This document shows, one piece after another, positions 1-9,549 of a DNA stretch of 64,000 nucleotides (the first letter of the stretch is position 1; each line of letters starts with the position of its first letter). The translations under genes and the position numbers were made by a program. Below the pieces are notes generated by a model. It ran no database searches and had not been told where the DNA came from. It saw nothing but the letters and a program-made list of their open reading frames with translations. Source of the DNA: Paracidovorax avenae ATCC 19860 (GTDB lineage Bacteria; Pseudomonadota; Gammaproteobacteria; Burkholderiales; Burkholderiaceae_C); NCBI RefSeq assembly GCF_000176855.2, contig NC_015138.1:2294001-2358000 (forward strand). The letters are read 5' to 3'.

Positions 1-689
1 CGGTGGCCGCGGGCCTGGCCGTGCGGCTGCGCGGGCCGGTCGGCCATGAAGGCGCCCAGGCCGACCAGGGCGCAGGGCGTGGCGGCCTGGCCGAGCATGT
101 GCAGGAAGGTGTCCACGCCGCCGGGCAGGGGCAGGCCGGTGGCCGCGAAGGCCGCGCCCAGCAGGGGAGCGAGCACGATGGGGTTGCGCAGCGATCGCGC
201 GAGGGCCTGCACGACGGTGCGCAGGCCCGGCCCGTCGCTGCCCAGCCCCACTTCCACCAGCACCACGGCCAGCGAGAACAGCATGCAGACCACGAGGATG
301 GTGGCCACGGTGGCCGCCATCTGGCTCGCGTGGCCGAACACCAGCAGGCACAGCGGCAGGCCGACGTAGGCGGTATTGGAGTACGACGCCGCCACCGCAT
401 CCACGCTCGCGTCCGCCAGGTGGCGCCCGCCGTGCAGCCGCAGCGCCAGCACGGCGATGAACACGGCCAGCGTGGCGATGCCGAAGGCGGCGATGAACCG
501 CGGCTGCCACAGCTGCGCCCAGGTGCTGTGGGCCATGATGCCGAAAAGGGCCGCGGGCAGGGCCAGCCACACCACGAACCGGTTGATGGTGCTGGAGGCC
601 GAGGCATCGAACACCCGGGCGCGCCGCGAGAGATAGCCGGCGGCGATGAGGGCGAAGAGGGGCAGCAGGATGGAGAGGGCGGAGGTCAC
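1..689 (-). CDS. AEC-family (auxin efflux carrier-like) permease, 3' end cut by window edge
   Basis: Reading the minus strand from a GTG at 687-689 gives about 229 residues of very hydrophobic protein with no stop before the window edge, so the C-terminal part is missing. The start (TSALSILLPLFALIAAGYL) and the later segments RNPIVLAPLLGAAFAATGLP and ASYSNTAYVGLPL are typical of AEC permeases, inner-membrane transporters of organic anions such as malate or malonate. An in-frame ATG at 744-746 would add 19 polar residues; I prefer 689 because family members begin directly with a membrane helix, although neither start has a good ribosome binding site. It is divergent from the LysR gene at 831, the usual arrangement for a LysR regulator and its target. 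Confidence 0.8.
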   Translation of the reverse strand, partial: MTSALSILLPLFALIAAGYLSRRARVFDASASSTINRFVVWLALPAALFGIMAHSTWAQLWQPRFIAAFGIATLAVFIAVLALRLHGGRHLADASVDAVAASYSNTAYVGLPLCLLVFGHASQMAATVATILVVCMLFSLAVVLVEVGLGSDGPGLRTVVQALARSLRNPIVLAPLLGAAFAATGLPLPGGVDTFLHMLGQAATPCALVGLGAFMADRPAQPHGQARGH

Positions 690-830
690 GGTGCGGGAGG
701 CGGCAGGTTTCTGGGCGTCGGAGGGATGCCGGGGCAACGCGCGCATTCCCCAGCCGATGCGCCAGAGTAGGCAGGTACGGCCATACCATCCAATATCATC
801 GGAAGCCTTTGGCAATACCTTTTAGGCATC

Positions 831-1706
831 ATGCTGGACCTTCGGCGCCTGCGTTACTTCCTGGCCGTGGCGGATACGCTGCATTTCGGGCGGGCGGCCG
901 CGCGCCTGCACATCTCCCAGCCGCCACTGAGCCGGCAGATCGCGGCGCTGGAGGAGGAGCTGGGCGTGCAACTGCTCGAGCGCGATGCCCACGGCGTGGC
1001 GCTCACGGCCGCGGGCCGGCAGCTGCAGGCGGACGGGCGCGGCATCCTGGCGTCCGTCGAGCGCGCGGAGCTCAATGCACGCGCGGCTGCTGCGGGCGAG
1101 GCCGGGCGACTGGCGATCGGCTTCACCATGTGCGCGGCCTACAGCGTGGTGCCCGGCTATGCGCGGCGCTTCGCCGCCCGGCATCCGCAGGTGGAGCTGT
1201 CGCTGCGGGAGGTGGTGTCCAACGACCTCGTGGCCCAGGTGGCCGAGGGGCGCATCGACGCGGCCATCGTCTTCGCCCAGCCGCTGCCGCCCGGGCTCTC
1301 GCACCGCACGGTGGTGCGCGAGCCGCTGTGCCTGGCGTTGCCGCGCGGCCACCGCCTGGCGGCGCGGCGCAGCGTGCCGGTGGTGGAGCTGGCGGGCGAG
1401 CCCTTCATCGCCACGCCGCCGGACGTGGCACCCTCTCTGCACGCGGCGGTGCTGGCGCAGTGCCGCCAGGCCGGCTTCGCGCCCCGCATCGCCATGGAAG
1501 TGCAGCTGCAGCAGACCATCCTCAGCCTGGTGGCCGAGGGCGTGGGCGTGGCACTGGTGCCGGCCTCCATGCGCAAGGTGCAGCCGGATGCCGTGGTGTT
1601 CCGGCCCGTGCCGCCCGTGGTGGAACTGGCGCAGGACCTGGTCTGGCGCACTGCGAACAGCAACCCCTGCCTGCAGCACCTGCTGGCCCTGGCACCGGAT
1701 GCCTGA
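831..1706 (+). CDS. LysR-family transcriptional regulator (CatR/BenM-like)
   Basis: A 291-residue protein of normal LysR length. The N-terminal winged helix-turn-helix (about residues 1-60, LRRLRYFLAVADTLHFGRAA then LHISQPPLSRQIAALE) binds DNA; the rest is the periplasmic-binding-protein-like effector domain. The DNA-binding part most resembles the CatR/BenM/CbnR group that controls aromatic catabolism, but the ligand cannot be told from sequence. It faces the AEC permease across about 140 bp, which contains a small GGTA/TACC inverted repeat at 776-789, so regulation of that transporter is the natural inference. It converges on the GST gene downstream. Confidence 0.9.
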   Translation: MLDLRRLRYFLAVADTLHFGRAAARLHISQPPLSRQIAALEEELGVQLLERDAHGVALTAAGRQLQADGRGILASVERAELNARAAAAGEAGRLAIGFTMCAAYSVVPGYARRFAARHPQVELSLREVVSNDLVAQVAEGRIDAAIVFAQPLPPGLSHRTVVREPLCLALPRGHRLAARRSVPVVELAGEPFIATPPDVAPSLHAAVLAQCRQAGFAPRIAMEVQLQQTILSLVAEGVGVALVPASMRKVQPDAVVFRPVPPVVELAQDLVWRTANSNPCLQHLLALAPDA

Positions 1707-1740
1707 TCGCCCCCCCGGCGGGCCCGGGGGGAACGCTGAC

Positions 1741-2442
1741 TCAGCGGCGCACCGTGCCGGCGTCCTGCCCGAACAGCACCTTCTTCGCGTCCTCGTCCAC
1801 GGTCGGCGCGGTGTTGATGGTCTTCGCCAGGTCATAGGCGCGCGCGGTGGCGGGCCGGGCCTGGATGCGCGCGAACCACTGCGCCAGGTGGGGGAAGTCA
1901 TTCAGGTCCTGGCGCTGCCGCTCGTGCGGCACGATCCAGGGGTAGCTCGCCATGTCGGCGATCGAATAGGTGCCGGCGATGTATTCGCGCCCGTCGGACA
2001 GGTGCTTGTCCAGCACGCCGTAGAGGCGGCCGGTTTCCTTCACGTAGCGGTCGATGGCGTAGGGCACGGGCTCCGGCGCGTACTGCGTGAAATGGTGGTT
2101 CTGCCCGGCCATGGGGCCCAGGCCGCCCATCTGCCAGAACAGCCACTGCAGGGCCTCGGTGCGGCCGCGCAGGTCCTGCGGGATGAACCGGCCGGTCTTG
2201 TCGGCCAGGTAGAGCAGGATGGCGCCGGATTCGAAGACGGAGACCGGCTCGCCGCCGCCGGCCGGGGCGTGGTCCACGATGGCGGGGATGCGGTTGTTGG
2301 GCGCGATGCGCAGGAACTCGGACCGGAACTGGTCGCCGCGGCCGATGTTCACGGGCAGCAGCCGGTAGGGCAGGCCGGCCTCCTCCAGGAACATGGTGAT
2401 CTTGTGGCCGTTGGGGGTGGTCCAGTAATGCAGGTCGATCAT
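1741..2442 (-). CDS. Glutathione S-transferase, YfcG/Nu-class-like
   Basis: A 233-residue cytosolic GST. The N-terminal thioredoxin-like domain (about residues 1-85) carries the TPNGHKITMFLEE stretch, typical of the YfcG/YghU (Nu) group, which use a Thr/Asn glutathione site and act as disulfide reductases or peroxidases. The C-terminal helical domain follows (GQNHHFTQYAPEPVPYAIDR). It converges with LysR, with a GC-rich hairpin without a T-run in the 34-bp gap. The exact substrate is unknown; it reads as a stand-alone stress or detoxification gene. Confidence 0.88.
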   Translation of the reverse strand: MIDLHYWTTPNGHKITMFLEEAGLPYRLLPVNIGRGDQFRSEFLRIAPNNRIPAIVDHAPAGGGEPVSVFESGAILLYLADKTGRFIPQDLRGRTEALQWLFWQMGGLGPMAGQNHHFTQYAPEPVPYAIDRYVKETGRLYGVLDKHLSDGREYIAGTYSIADMASYPWIVPHERQRQDLNDFPHLAQWFARIQARPATARAYDLAKTINTAPTVDEDAKKVLFGQDAGTVRR

Positions 2443-2596
2443 GCGGGGTCTCCAGGGAGGGGGATCGGTTGCCAGCGCACGGCCTGGATGGGCCGGGCGC
2501 CGTCGGGTTCAGCGGACCACTTTAGCGGCTGCTTCCCAGCCTCGCAGGGTGCCACCGCGAAGACCCCTCTGCGCTTCCAGGCAGGCGCCAGGATGG

Positions 2597-4120
2597 TCAG
2601 CGCTTGCGTCCGCCGAACACGCTGCCCAGCACCCCGCGCAGGATCTCCTTTCCCAGCGAGGTGCCCATGGTGCGCACGGCCGAGCGGGCCATGGTCTGCA
2701 CCAGACCGTCCTTTTTGCCCCCGCGCGGGCCCGTGGAGCCGAACAGCACATCGTTCAGCCCTCCGAGCAGGCCGCCGCCATCGCCCGTGCCCGCCGGGCC
2801 TGCGGTGCCGGCCCGGGCCTGGCCGGGGGCCCCGTTGGCAGCGCCTTCCGTCCTGCCCTTGAGCTTCTCGTAGGCCGATTCGCGGTCCACCATCTTTTCA
2901 TAGACGCCTGCCACCAGCGACTGCGCCATCAGCGCCTGGCGTTGCTGCGGGGTGATCGGCCCGATCTGGCTGCCGGGCGGCAGCACGAAGACGCGCTCGG
3001 TGGGCCCGGGGCGTCCCTTGGCGTCCAGCAGGCTCACCAGTGCTTCGCCCACGGCCAGCTCGGTGATGGCGGCCTCGATGTCCAGCCCGGGCTGGGGGCG
3101 CATGGTGGTGGCCGTGGCCTTCACGGCCTTCTGGTCGCGCGGCGTGAAGGCGCGCAGCGCATGCTGCACGCGGTTGCCCAGCTGGGCGAGCACGCTGTCG
3201 GGAATGTCCAGCGGGTTCTGGGTCACGAAATACACGCCCACGCCCTTGGATCGCACCAGCCGCACCACCAGTTCGATGCGCTCGACCAGCACCTTGGGCG
3301 CCTCGTTGAAGAGCAGGTGGGCCTCGTCGAAGAAGAACACCAGCTTCGGCTGGTCCGGGTCGCCGATCTCGGGCAGCTGCTCGAAGAGTTCGGACAGCAT
3401 CCAGAGCAGGAAGGTGGCATAGAGCCGCGGGGACTGCATCAGCTTGTCTGCGGCGAGGATGTTCACCACGCCTCGGCCATCCACGGCCTGCATCAGGTCG
3501 TTGATGTCGAGCATGGGCTCGCCGAAGAACCTGTCGCCGCCCTGCGCCTCGATCTGCAGCAGTCCGCGCTGGATGGCGCCCACGCTCGCGGCACTGATGT
3601 TGCCGTACTCGGTGGTGAACTCCTTGGCGTTCTCGCCCACGTGGGCGAGCATGGCGCGCAGGTCCTTCAGGTCGAGCAGCAGCAGGCCGTTGTCGTCGGC
3701 GATCTTGAAGACGATGTTGAGCACGCCCAGCTGCGTCTCGTTCAGGCCCAGCATGCGGCCGAGCAGCAGCGGCCCCATGTCGGAAATGGTGGCGCGCACC
3801 GGGTGGCCCTGCTCGCCGAACACGTCCCAGAGCGTGGTGGGGCAGGCCAGGGGCTCCGGCTGGGGCAGGCCGCGCTCGGCCAGGGTGGCGGCCATCTTCT
3901 CGCCGATGCGGCCGGGCTGGCTGATGCCGGTCAGGTCGCCTTTCACGTCGGCCATGAACACCGGCACGCCGATGCGGGAAAACCCCTCGGCCAGGGTCTG
4001 CAGGGTGACCGTCTTGCCGGTGCCGGTGGCCCCCGTGATGAGCCCGTGGCGGTTGGCCAGCGCGGGCAGCAGGTGGCATTCGGCAGTGTCGTGCTTCGCA
4101 ATCAGGATCGGTTCGGCCAT
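2597..4120 (-). CDS. YjgR-type HerA/DUF853 ATPase
   Basis: A 507-residue P-loop ATPase of the DUF853/YjgR family, related to the HerA/FtsK helicase superfamily. The Walker A GATGTGKT is near residue 30, Walker [13 protein letters not shown] is near residue 255, and the family motif [20 protein letters not shown] follows. The C-terminal Gly/Ala/Pro-rich linker (about residues 425-475, [15 protein letters not shown]) and the basic tail GGRKR are less conserved. Its cellular role is not established for the family; a DNA- or membrane-associated motor is assumed. It is monocistronic, divergent from yebC across a large palindrome. Confidence 0.9.
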   Translation of the reverse strand: MAEPILIAKHDTAECHLLPALANRHGLITGATGTGKTVTLQTLAEGFSRIGVPVFMADVKGDLTGISQPGRIGEKMAATLAERGLPQPEPLACPTTLWDVFGEQGHPVRATISDMGPLLLGRMLGLNETQLGVLNIVFKIADDNGLLLLDLKDLRAMLAHVGENAKEFTTEYGNISAASVGAIQRGLLQIEAQGGDRFFGEPMLDINDLMQAVDGRGVVNILAADKLMQSPRLYATFLLWMLSELFEQLPEIGDPDQPKLVFFFDEAHLLFNEAPKVLVERIELVVRLVRSKGVGVYFVTQNPLDIPDSVLAQLGNRVQHALRAFTPRDQKAVKATATTMRPQPGLDIEAAITELAVGEALVSLLDAKGRPGPTERVFVLPPGSQIGPITPQQRQALMAQSLVAGVYEKMVDRESAYEKLKGRTEGAANGAPGQARAGTAGPAGTGDGGGLLGGLNDVLFGSTGPRGGKKDGLVQTMARSAVRTMGTSLGKEILRGVLGSVFGGRKR

Positions 4121-4159
4121 GGCTGGGGAGAGTCAAAAGTAAAATCGCGGCAATCGCTC

Positions 4160-4320
4160 GGGAACCTCTGGACGAATCGAGCGGAAAGTGTGCGCTGTGG
4201 ATCGGGATGGGCTGCAAGGCGCACACCGGAGCAATAGCCCGGCTATTGCGAGGATTTGCAACGCCGCAGACCGCCCGATCCGCAGATGCACACGGCGCGG
4301 TGATTCGTGCAGAGGTTCCC
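4160..4320. repeat. 161-bp imperfect palindrome, probable dispersed intergenic repeat
   Basis: The whole stretch reads as one long inverted repeat centred at about 4240. The outer arms pair GGAACCTCTG...ACGAATC (4161-4178) with GATTCGT...CAGAGGTTCC (4302-4319), inner arms pair GGATCGGG (4199-4206) with CCCGATCC (4275-4282), and the centre is GCAATAGCC/GGCTATTGC (4231-4248). It lies entirely between yjgR and yebC. The form resembles long palindromic REP/MITE-like units; whether it is repeated elsewhere in the genome cannot be seen here. It may also serve as a bidirectional RNA hairpin. Confidence 0.75.
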
Positions 4321-4356
4321 TAGATTAATCGATAGACACAACAGCAAGGACTCCCT

Positions 4357-5076
4357 GTGGCAGGACACAGCAAATGGGCCAATATCCAGCACCGCAAGGG
4401 GCGGCAGGATGAAAAGCGCGGCAAGATCTGGACCCGGATCATTCGCGAGATCACCGTCGCCGCGCGCGCCGGCGGGGGCGACGTCTCCGCCAACCCGCGC
4501 CTGCGGCTGGCCATCGACAAGGCCAAGGCCGCCAACATGCCGGCCGACCGCATCAAGTACAACATCGACAAGGCCACCGGCAATGCCGAAGGCCTGACCT
4601 ACGAGGAAATCCGCTACGAGGGCTACGGCATCGGCGGCGCGGCCATCATCGTGGACACGATGACCGACAACCGCGTGCGCACCGTGGCCGAGGTGCGCCA
4701 CGCGTTCAGCAAGTACGGCGGCAACATGGGCACGGAAGGCTCGGTGGCCTTCCAGTTCAAGCACGTGGGCCAGCTCATCTTCGCCCCCGGCACGAGCGAG
4801 GACAAGGTCATGGAAGTGGCCCTGGAGGCCGGCGCCGAAGACGTGGTGACGGACGAGGACGGCGCCATCGAGGTGCTCACCGCGCCCGGCGACTTCGAGG
4901 CCGTGAAGAACGCCCTGGAGGCCGCGGGCCTGACGCCCGACGCCGCCGACGTGACCATGCGCCCCGACGTCACCATCGACCTGGCCGGCGAGGACGCCGA
5001 GCGCATGCAGAAGCTCCTGGACGTGATCGAAGACCTCGACGACGTGCAGGAGGTCTACCACAACGCCGCGCTCTGA
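4357..5076 (+). CDS. yebC: YebC/PmpR/TACO1-family protein
   Basis: A 239-residue protein beginning [18 protein letters not shown], the near-invariant YebC N terminus, followed by [21 protein letters not shown]. Family members are reported as DNA-binding regulators (PmpR) and, more recently, as factors that help ribosomes translate difficult motifs, like mitochondrial TACO1. The start is GTG, with AAGGA about 6 bases upstream, directly after the large palindrome. It is followed after 23 bp by purD and is likely co-transcribed. Confidence 0.95.
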   Translation: MAGHSKWANIQHRKGRQDEKRGKIWTRIIREITVAARAGGGDVSANPRLRLAIDKAKAANMPADRIKYNIDKATGNAEGLTYEEIRYEGYGIGGAAIIVDTMTDNRVRTVAEVRHAFSKYGGNMGTEGSVAFQFKHVGQLIFAPGTSEDKVMEVALEAGAEDVVTDEDGAIEVLTAPGDFEAVKNALEAAGLTPDAADVTMRPDVTIDLAGEDAERMQKLLDVIEDLDDVQEVYHNAAL

Positions 5077-5099
5077 AGGGCGACGCACCCGGACACCCC

Positions 5100-6380
5100 A
5101 TGAAAGTTCTTGTCATCGGAGGCGGCGGCCGTGAACACGCAATGGCCTGGAAACTCTCGCAGTCTCCCAAGGTCACCAAGGTCTACGTGGCCCCCGGCAA
5201 CGGCGGCACCGCCCTCAACTCCAAGCTCGAAAACATTCCCGTGACCGACGTGCGCGCGCTGCGTGCCTGGGCGCAGGAGCAGAAGATCCAGCTCACCGTG
5301 GTCGGCCCCGAGGCACCCCTGGCCGCCGGCGTGGTGGACGAGTTCCGCGCGCACGGCCTGCGCATCTTCGGCCCCACCAAGGCCGCTGCGCAGCTGGAAA
5401 GCTCCAAGGCGTTCTCCAAGGCCTTCATGCGCCGCCACGGCATCCCCACGGCCGACTACGACACCTTCACCGATCCGGCGCTGGCCCATGCCTTCATCGA
5501 CCGCCTGGGCGCGCCCATCGTGGTCAAGGCCGACGGCCTGGCTGCCGGCAAGGGCGTGGTCGTGGCGATGACCGCGCAGGAGGCCCACGACGCGGTGGAC
5601 TTCATGCTCGTGGACAACAAGTACGGCGTGAGCCACAACGAGGGCGGTGCGCGCGTGGTGATCGAGCAGTTCCTCGAAGGCGAGGAAGCGAGCTTCATCG
5701 TGCTGTGCGACGGCAAGAACGTCGCCGCGCTGGCCACGAGCCAGGACCACAAGCGCCTGAAGGATGGCGACCAGGGCCCGAACACGGGCGGCATGGGCGC
5801 GTATTCGCCCGCGCCGGTGGTCACGGCCGACGTGCATGCGCGCGCCATGCGCGAGATCATCCTGCCCACCATCCGCGGCATGGAAAAGGACGGCATCCCC
5901 TACACGGGCTTCCTGTACGCCGGCCTGATGATCGACGCCAAGGGCCATCCCAAGACGCTGGAGTTCAACTGCCGCATGGGCGACCCCGAGACCCAGCCCA
6001 TCCTCATGCGCCTCAAGAGCGACCTGGTGGATGTGCTGGGCGCCGGCGTGGACGGCAAGCTCGACCAGGTCGAGCTGCAGTGGGACCGCCGCCCCGCGCT
6101 GGGCGTGGTCATGGCCGCCCACGGCTACCCGGAAAGCCCCCGCAAGGGCGACGCCATCACCGGCCTGCCGGCGGACGCGGACGACGCCATGGTGTTCCAT
6201 GCCGGCACCGAGCTGCAGGACGGCGTGGTGCGCACGACGGGCGGCCGCGTGCTCTGCGTGACGGCGCTGGCCGACAGCGTGAAGCTGGCGCAGCAGCGCG
6301 TCTACGACGTGGCGCGCGGCATCCACTTCGACGGCGCGCAGTACCGCCGCGACATCGGCCACCGGGCGGTGAAGAGCTGA
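5100..6380 (+). CDS. purD: Phosphoribosylamine--glycine ligase
   Basis: A 426-residue ATP-grasp enzyme of standard length that ligates glycine to phosphoribosylamine to give GAR, the second step of purine synthesis, in the cytosol. Visible signatures are the N-terminal [17 protein letters not shown], the PurD motif [10 protein letters not shown] and the metal/ATP-binding [12 protein letters not shown]. The stop overlaps the hemF start (TGATG), so the two are translationally coupled. Confidence 0.97.
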   Translation: MKVLVIGGGGREHAMAWKLSQSPKVTKVYVAPGNGGTALNSKLENIPVTDVRALRAWAQEQKIQLTVVGPEAPLAAGVVDEFRAHGLRIFGPTKAAAQLESSKAFSKAFMRRHGIPTADYDTFTDPALAHAFIDRLGAPIVVKADGLAAGKGVVVAMTAQEAHDAVDFMLVDNKYGVSHNEGGARVVIEQFLEGEEASFIVLCDGKNVAALATSQDHKRLKDGDQGPNTGGMGAYSPAPVVTADVHARAMREIILPTIRGMEKDGIPYTGFLYAGLMIDAKGHPKTLEFNCRMGDPETQPILMRLKSDLVDVLGAGVDGKLDQVELQWDRRPALGVVMAAHGYPESPRKGDAITGLPADADDAMVFHAGTELQDGVVRTTGGRVLCVTALADSVKLAQQRVYDVARGIHFDGAQYRRDIGHRAVKS

Positions 6381-7351
6381 TGGCCACGGCATCCGGACCG
6401 GGGCGCGTCCCGGGCGCTTCCGCCCCGCCGCCGGACGCGGCCGAGCGCGTGCGCGCCTACCTGGTGGACCTGCAGTCGCGCATCACCAACGCCATCGAGA
6501 GCGTCGAGGGGCAGGGCGGTGCGCGCTTCCTCTCCGACGCCTGGAGCAAGGCCCCGGGCGAGCCGCTGCAGGGCGACGGCATCACCCGCATCCTCGAGGG
6601 CGGGCGCGTGTTCGAGCGCGCCGGCTGCGGTTTCTCGCACGTGCGCGGAGCTGCGCTGCCGCCCTCGGCCACACAGCACCGGCCCGAGCTGGCCGGCGCG
6701 CCGTTCGAGGCCATGGGCGTGTCGCTGGTGTTCCACCCGATCAATCCCTACGTGCCCACCGTGCACATGAACGTGCGCATGATCGCCGCGGCGCGCGACG
6801 GGCAGCCGCCCGTGTGCTGGTTCGGCGGCGGCATGGACCTCACGCCCTATTACGGCTTCGAGGAAGACGCGGTGCACTTCCACCGCAGCTGCCGCGACGC
6901 GGTCTATCCGTTTGGCGAAGGGCTCTACCTGCGCTTCAAGCGCTGGTGCGACGAATACTTCTACCTCAAGCACCGCGACGAGCAACGGGGCATCGGCGGC
7001 ATCTTCTTCGACGACTTCTCCGAGTTGGGCTTCGACCGCAGCCTCGCGATGATGCAGTCGGTGGGCGATGCCTTCCTGGGCGCCTACCTGCCGATCGTGC
7101 AGCGGCGCCAGGGCATCTACTTCGGCGACCGCGAGCGTTCCTTCCAGTGCTACCGGCGCGGCCGCTACGTCGAGTTCAACCTCGTCTGGGACCGCGGCAC
7201 GCATTTCGGGCTGCAGTCCGGCGGACGCACCGAGTCGATCCTGCTCTCCATGCCCCCCCTGGCGGGCTGGGCCTACCAGCGGCAGGACGCCCCGGGGACG
7301 CCCGAAGCCGAGCTCACGCGGCGCTTCCTCGTGCGGCGCGACTGGCTGTGA
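6380..7351 (+). CDS. hemF: Oxygen-dependent coproporphyrinogen III oxidase
   Basis: A 323-residue protein that oxidatively decarboxylates coproporphyrinogen III to protoporphyrinogen IX during aerobic haem synthesis. It contains the HemF signatures [18 protein letters not shown] and [11 protein letters not shown] and ends in the conserved FLVRRDWL. The ATG at 6380 shares a base with the purD stop; the preceding open frame inside purD is not part of the gene. The first 20-25 residues ([19 protein letters not shown]) are a poorly conserved extension. In many relatives nadD follows; here only 196 bp of non-coding DNA separates it from rsfS. Confidence 0.96.
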   Translation: MATASGPGRVPGASAPPPDAAERVRAYLVDLQSRITNAIESVEGQGGARFLSDAWSKAPGEPLQGDGITRILEGGRVFERAGCGFSHVRGAALPPSATQHRPELAGAPFEAMGVSLVFHPINPYVPTVHMNVRMIAAARDGQPPVCWFGGGMDLTPYYGFEEDAVHFHRSCRDAVYPFGEGLYLRFKRWCDEYFYLKHRDEQRGIGGIFFDDFSELGFDRSLAMMQSVGDAFLGAYLPIVQRRQGIYFGDRERSFQCYRRGRYVEFNLVWDRGTHFGLQSGGRTESILLSMPPLAGWAYQRQDAPGTPEAELTRRFLVRRDWL

Positions 7352-7383
7352 GCCGCCGCCACATGCCCCCGCGGAGGGCGCAA

Positions 7384-7402
7384 AGCTATAATTTCAATAG
7401 CT
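7384..7402. repeat. Short inverted repeat AGCTAT-N7-ATAGCT
   Basis: Perfect 6-base arms at 7384-7389 and 7397-7402 enclose seven AT-rich bases between hemF and rsfS, in otherwise GC-rich DNA. It contains a TATAAT-like string and could be a -10 element or a regulator site. The remainder of the gap up to 7547 holds a possible rsfS promoter (TTGGCT at 7488, TATATT at 7512) and no gene. Confidence 0.4.
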
Positions 7403-7547
7403 GCCTGCGTCCGCCTCGCCCAGGCAACCGGCAGGAAACACCCTCCAACCCCGCTGCGGTGGCGCATCCCGTTGCTGCAGCGCTCCATTGGCTCCCGCGC
7501 GGGTTGCGCGCTATATTGCCTCTCACCCCCAACACTTCCCGTCCCTG

Positions 7548-8366
7548 ATGACCACCTCCACCCGTTCGGAATCCGCCGCCAAGAAGGACGTCACGAAACT
7601 CCAGCGCGCCATCGTCGATGGCCTGGAGGACGTCAAGGCGCAAGACATCCAGGTGTTCAACACCGAGAAGCTGTCGCCGCTCTTCGAGCGGGTCATCGTG
7701 GCGTCGGGCACGTCCAACCGGCAGACCAAGGCCCTGGCCGCCAGCGTGCGCGACGCCGTGCGCGAAGCGGGCTTCCCCAAGCCGCGCACCGAGGGCGAGG
7801 ACAACGGCGAGTGGATCATCGTGGACTGCGGCGCCGCCGTGGCCCACATCATGCAGCCGGCCATCCGCCAGTACTACCGCCTGGAGGAGATCTGGGGCGA
7901 GACGCCGGTGCGCCTGAAGCTGGGCGCCGCCAAGCCCGTGAAGGCCGCCGAATCCAGCGATGCCGCCCCTGCGAAGAAGAAGGCCGCGCCGCGCAAGAAG
8001 GCGACCGAGGCCGAAGCGGAAGTGCCGGCACGCAAGCCGGGCCGCAGCAAGGCCGCTGCCGCTGCCCCCGCTCCGGCTCCCGCGAGGAAGGCGGCCGGCA
8101 AGGCCGCGCCCGTGAAGGCCGCGGCTGCGAAGAACCCGGCGAAAGCCCCGGCCAAGGCCCCCGCAAAGACCACGGCCAGGACCGCTGCCGGCAAGTCGCC
8201 CGCAGCCAAGTCGGCCGCACCGAAGGTGAAGACGGTGGTGGTGAAGCCGGTGGCCCGCAAGCCCGCGGCCAAGTCCGCCGCTGCGAAGAAAGCGCCTTCG
8301 GCCCGTCCCGCCGCACCGCGTGCGGCTGCCGCCAGGAAGGCCCCGGCCCGCAAGAAGGCCGGCTGA
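7548..8366 (+). CDS. rsfS: Ribosome silencing factor RsfS with long basic C-terminal tail
   Basis: Residues about 15-122 are a standard RsfS/Iojap domain (VFNTEKLSPLFERVIVASG, then GEWIIVDCGAAVAHIM), which binds ribosomal protein uL14 and blocks 30S-50S joining in starvation. The family is usually 105-140 residues, but this protein has 272: residues about 127-272 are a low-complexity Lys/Ala/Pro tail with repeated AAKK, PAKA and KPAAK units, like histone H1 or the tails of Bordetella/Burkholderia H1-like proteins. I choose the ATG at 7548 rather than the TTG at 7488, because the domain begins soon after it and a possible promoter overlaps the TTG. It sits in the conserved rsfS-rlmH-maf-rng order. 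Confidence 0.9.
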   Translation: MTTSTRSESAAKKDVTKLQRAIVDGLEDVKAQDIQVFNTEKLSPLFERVIVASGTSNRQTKALAASVRDAVREAGFPKPRTEGEDNGEWIIVDCGAAVAHIMQPAIRQYYRLEEIWGETPVRLKLGAAKPVKAAESSDAAPAKKKAAPRKKATEAEAEVPARKPGRSKAAAAAPAPAPARKAAGKAAPVKAAAAKNPAKAPAKAPAKTTARTAAGKSPAAKSAAPKVKTVVVKPVARKPAAKSAAAKKAPSARPAAPRAAAARKAPARKKAG

Positions 8367-8446
8367 GTGAACCGTCAGGCAGGTGTGCCGCCGAAAGCCT
8401 GGTGCGTGAACCGGGCCCCGGCGGAACATCCGCGGAGCATTGATCG

Positions 8447-8914
8447 ATGAAGCTGCTCATCGTGGCCGTGGGCCAGCGCGTGCCCGACTGGGCGCAGACT
8501 GCCTACGACGACTATGCCAAGCGGTTCCCGCCCGAGCTGAAGGTCGAACTCAAGGCCGTCAAGACCGAGCCGCGCGGCTCCAAGACGCTGGAAACCCTCT
8601 ACGCCGCCGAGCGCGAGCGCATCGAGGCCGCCATCCCGCGCGGCACCCGTATCGTGGCGCTCGACGAGCGCGGCACCTCGCTCACCACCAAGGCCCTGGC
8701 CGCCCGCCTCAAGGATTGGCAACTGGGCGGTGACGACGTGGCGCTGGTCATCGGCGGCCCGGACGGGCTCGACCCGGCCTTCCGCCAAGCCGCGCACGAG
8801 CGCATCCGCCTCTCGGACCTCACGCTGCCGCACGCGATGGTGCGGGTGCTGCTGATCGAGCAGCTCTACCGCGCATGGTCCGTGAACGCGGGCCATCCCT
8901 ACCACCGGGAGTAG
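8447..8914 (+). CDS. rlmH: 23S rRNA pseudouridine(1915) N3-methyltransferase
   Basis: A 155-residue SPOUT methyltransferase of canonical length that methylates pseudouridine 1915 in helix 69 of 23S rRNA. It shows the SAM-binding knot motif [10 protein letters not shown] and the near-invariant C terminus [19 protein letters not shown]. It follows rsfS after 80 bp. Its last 95 bp overlap, in antisense, the 3' end of the GNAT gene on the other strand. Confidence 0.97.
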   Translation: MKLLIVAVGQRVPDWAQTAYDDYAKRFPPELKVELKAVKTEPRGSKTLETLYAAERERIEAAIPRGTRIVALDERGTSLTTKALAARLKDWQLGGDDVALVIGGPDGLDPAFRQAAHERIRLSDLTLPHAMVRVLLIEQLYRAWSVNAGHPYHRE

Positions 8915-9452
8915 CCTCCGCGCAGCGGCGCCAGACCTGCATCGCGTGCGTCTGTCCGCCGCAGGTTTCGCCGCCGGGCAGGTCGCCCTGCAGGACGAAG
9001 CTCGCATGCCGCAGCAGCGCCAGGGAGGCGGCATTGTCCGCATGCACGTGCGCATCCAGGTGCCGCAGCCCGAAGCCCTGGAAGCAACCGCGCAGCAGCG
9101 CCTCCAGCGCCTCGCGCATGAAACCGTGCCGCTGGTGGGTGCGGGCGATCTCGTAGCCGACCTGCGCCGTCCGCTCCACCGGGTCCCAGCCCTTGAGCTG
9201 GCAAAGCCCGATCAGGCCCGGCACATCGCGCCGCTCGATCGCCCAGCAGATGTCGGGCACCGGCTTGCGGCCGACCATCACCATCCACGCAGCGAACACC
9301 TCGGCGGCCTCCAGGTCGGCCAGCGGCGCATAGCCGATCCAGGTGCCCGGCGCGCGGGCATCGCTCATCGCTAGCAGGGCAGGGGCGTCCTCCAGGACGA
9401 CGGGGCGCAGGCGCAGGCGCTCGGTGTGGAAGCTGGGAAGACCATCGGACAT
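8820..9452 (-). CDS. GNAT acetyltransferase, RimJ/RimL-like
   Basis: A 210-residue protein from the ATG at 9450-9452 ([18 protein letters not shown]). It has the RimL-type layout: TERLRLRP near the start, then the acetyl-CoA-binding [20 protein letters not shown] and [19 protein letters not shown]. It probably acetylates a small amine or a protein N terminus; the substrate is unknown. The last 30 or so residues are Arg/Ala-rich and are encoded opposite the conserved 3' end of rlmH, so that tail is probably a by-product of the overlap. It is divergent from maf by about 100 bp. Confidence 0.85.
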   Translation of the reverse strand: MSDGLPSFHTERLRLRPVVLEDAPALLAMSDARAPGTWIGYAPLADLEAAEVFAAWMVMVGRKPVPDICWAIERRDVPGLIGLCQLKGWDPVERTAQVGYEIARTHQRHGFMREALEALLRGCFQGFGLRHLDAHVHADNAASLALLRHASFVLQGDLPGGETCGGQTHAMQVWRRCAEATPGGRDGPRSRTMRGRAARSAAPAPSRAAA

Positions 9453-9549
9453 GCCGGCATCTTCGTGCCGGCCGGCGGCGTGCCCGCGCGGCCATCCGAT
9501 GCCATGCACCGCCGCGCGAAGCGGCTCCGGCATCCGCTATCCTGCCGCC

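Noticed and set aside
1711..1733. GC-rich hairpin between LysR and GST as a terminator
   Set aside because: It has no T-run on either strand; homopolymeric C/G stretches make the pairing uninformative.
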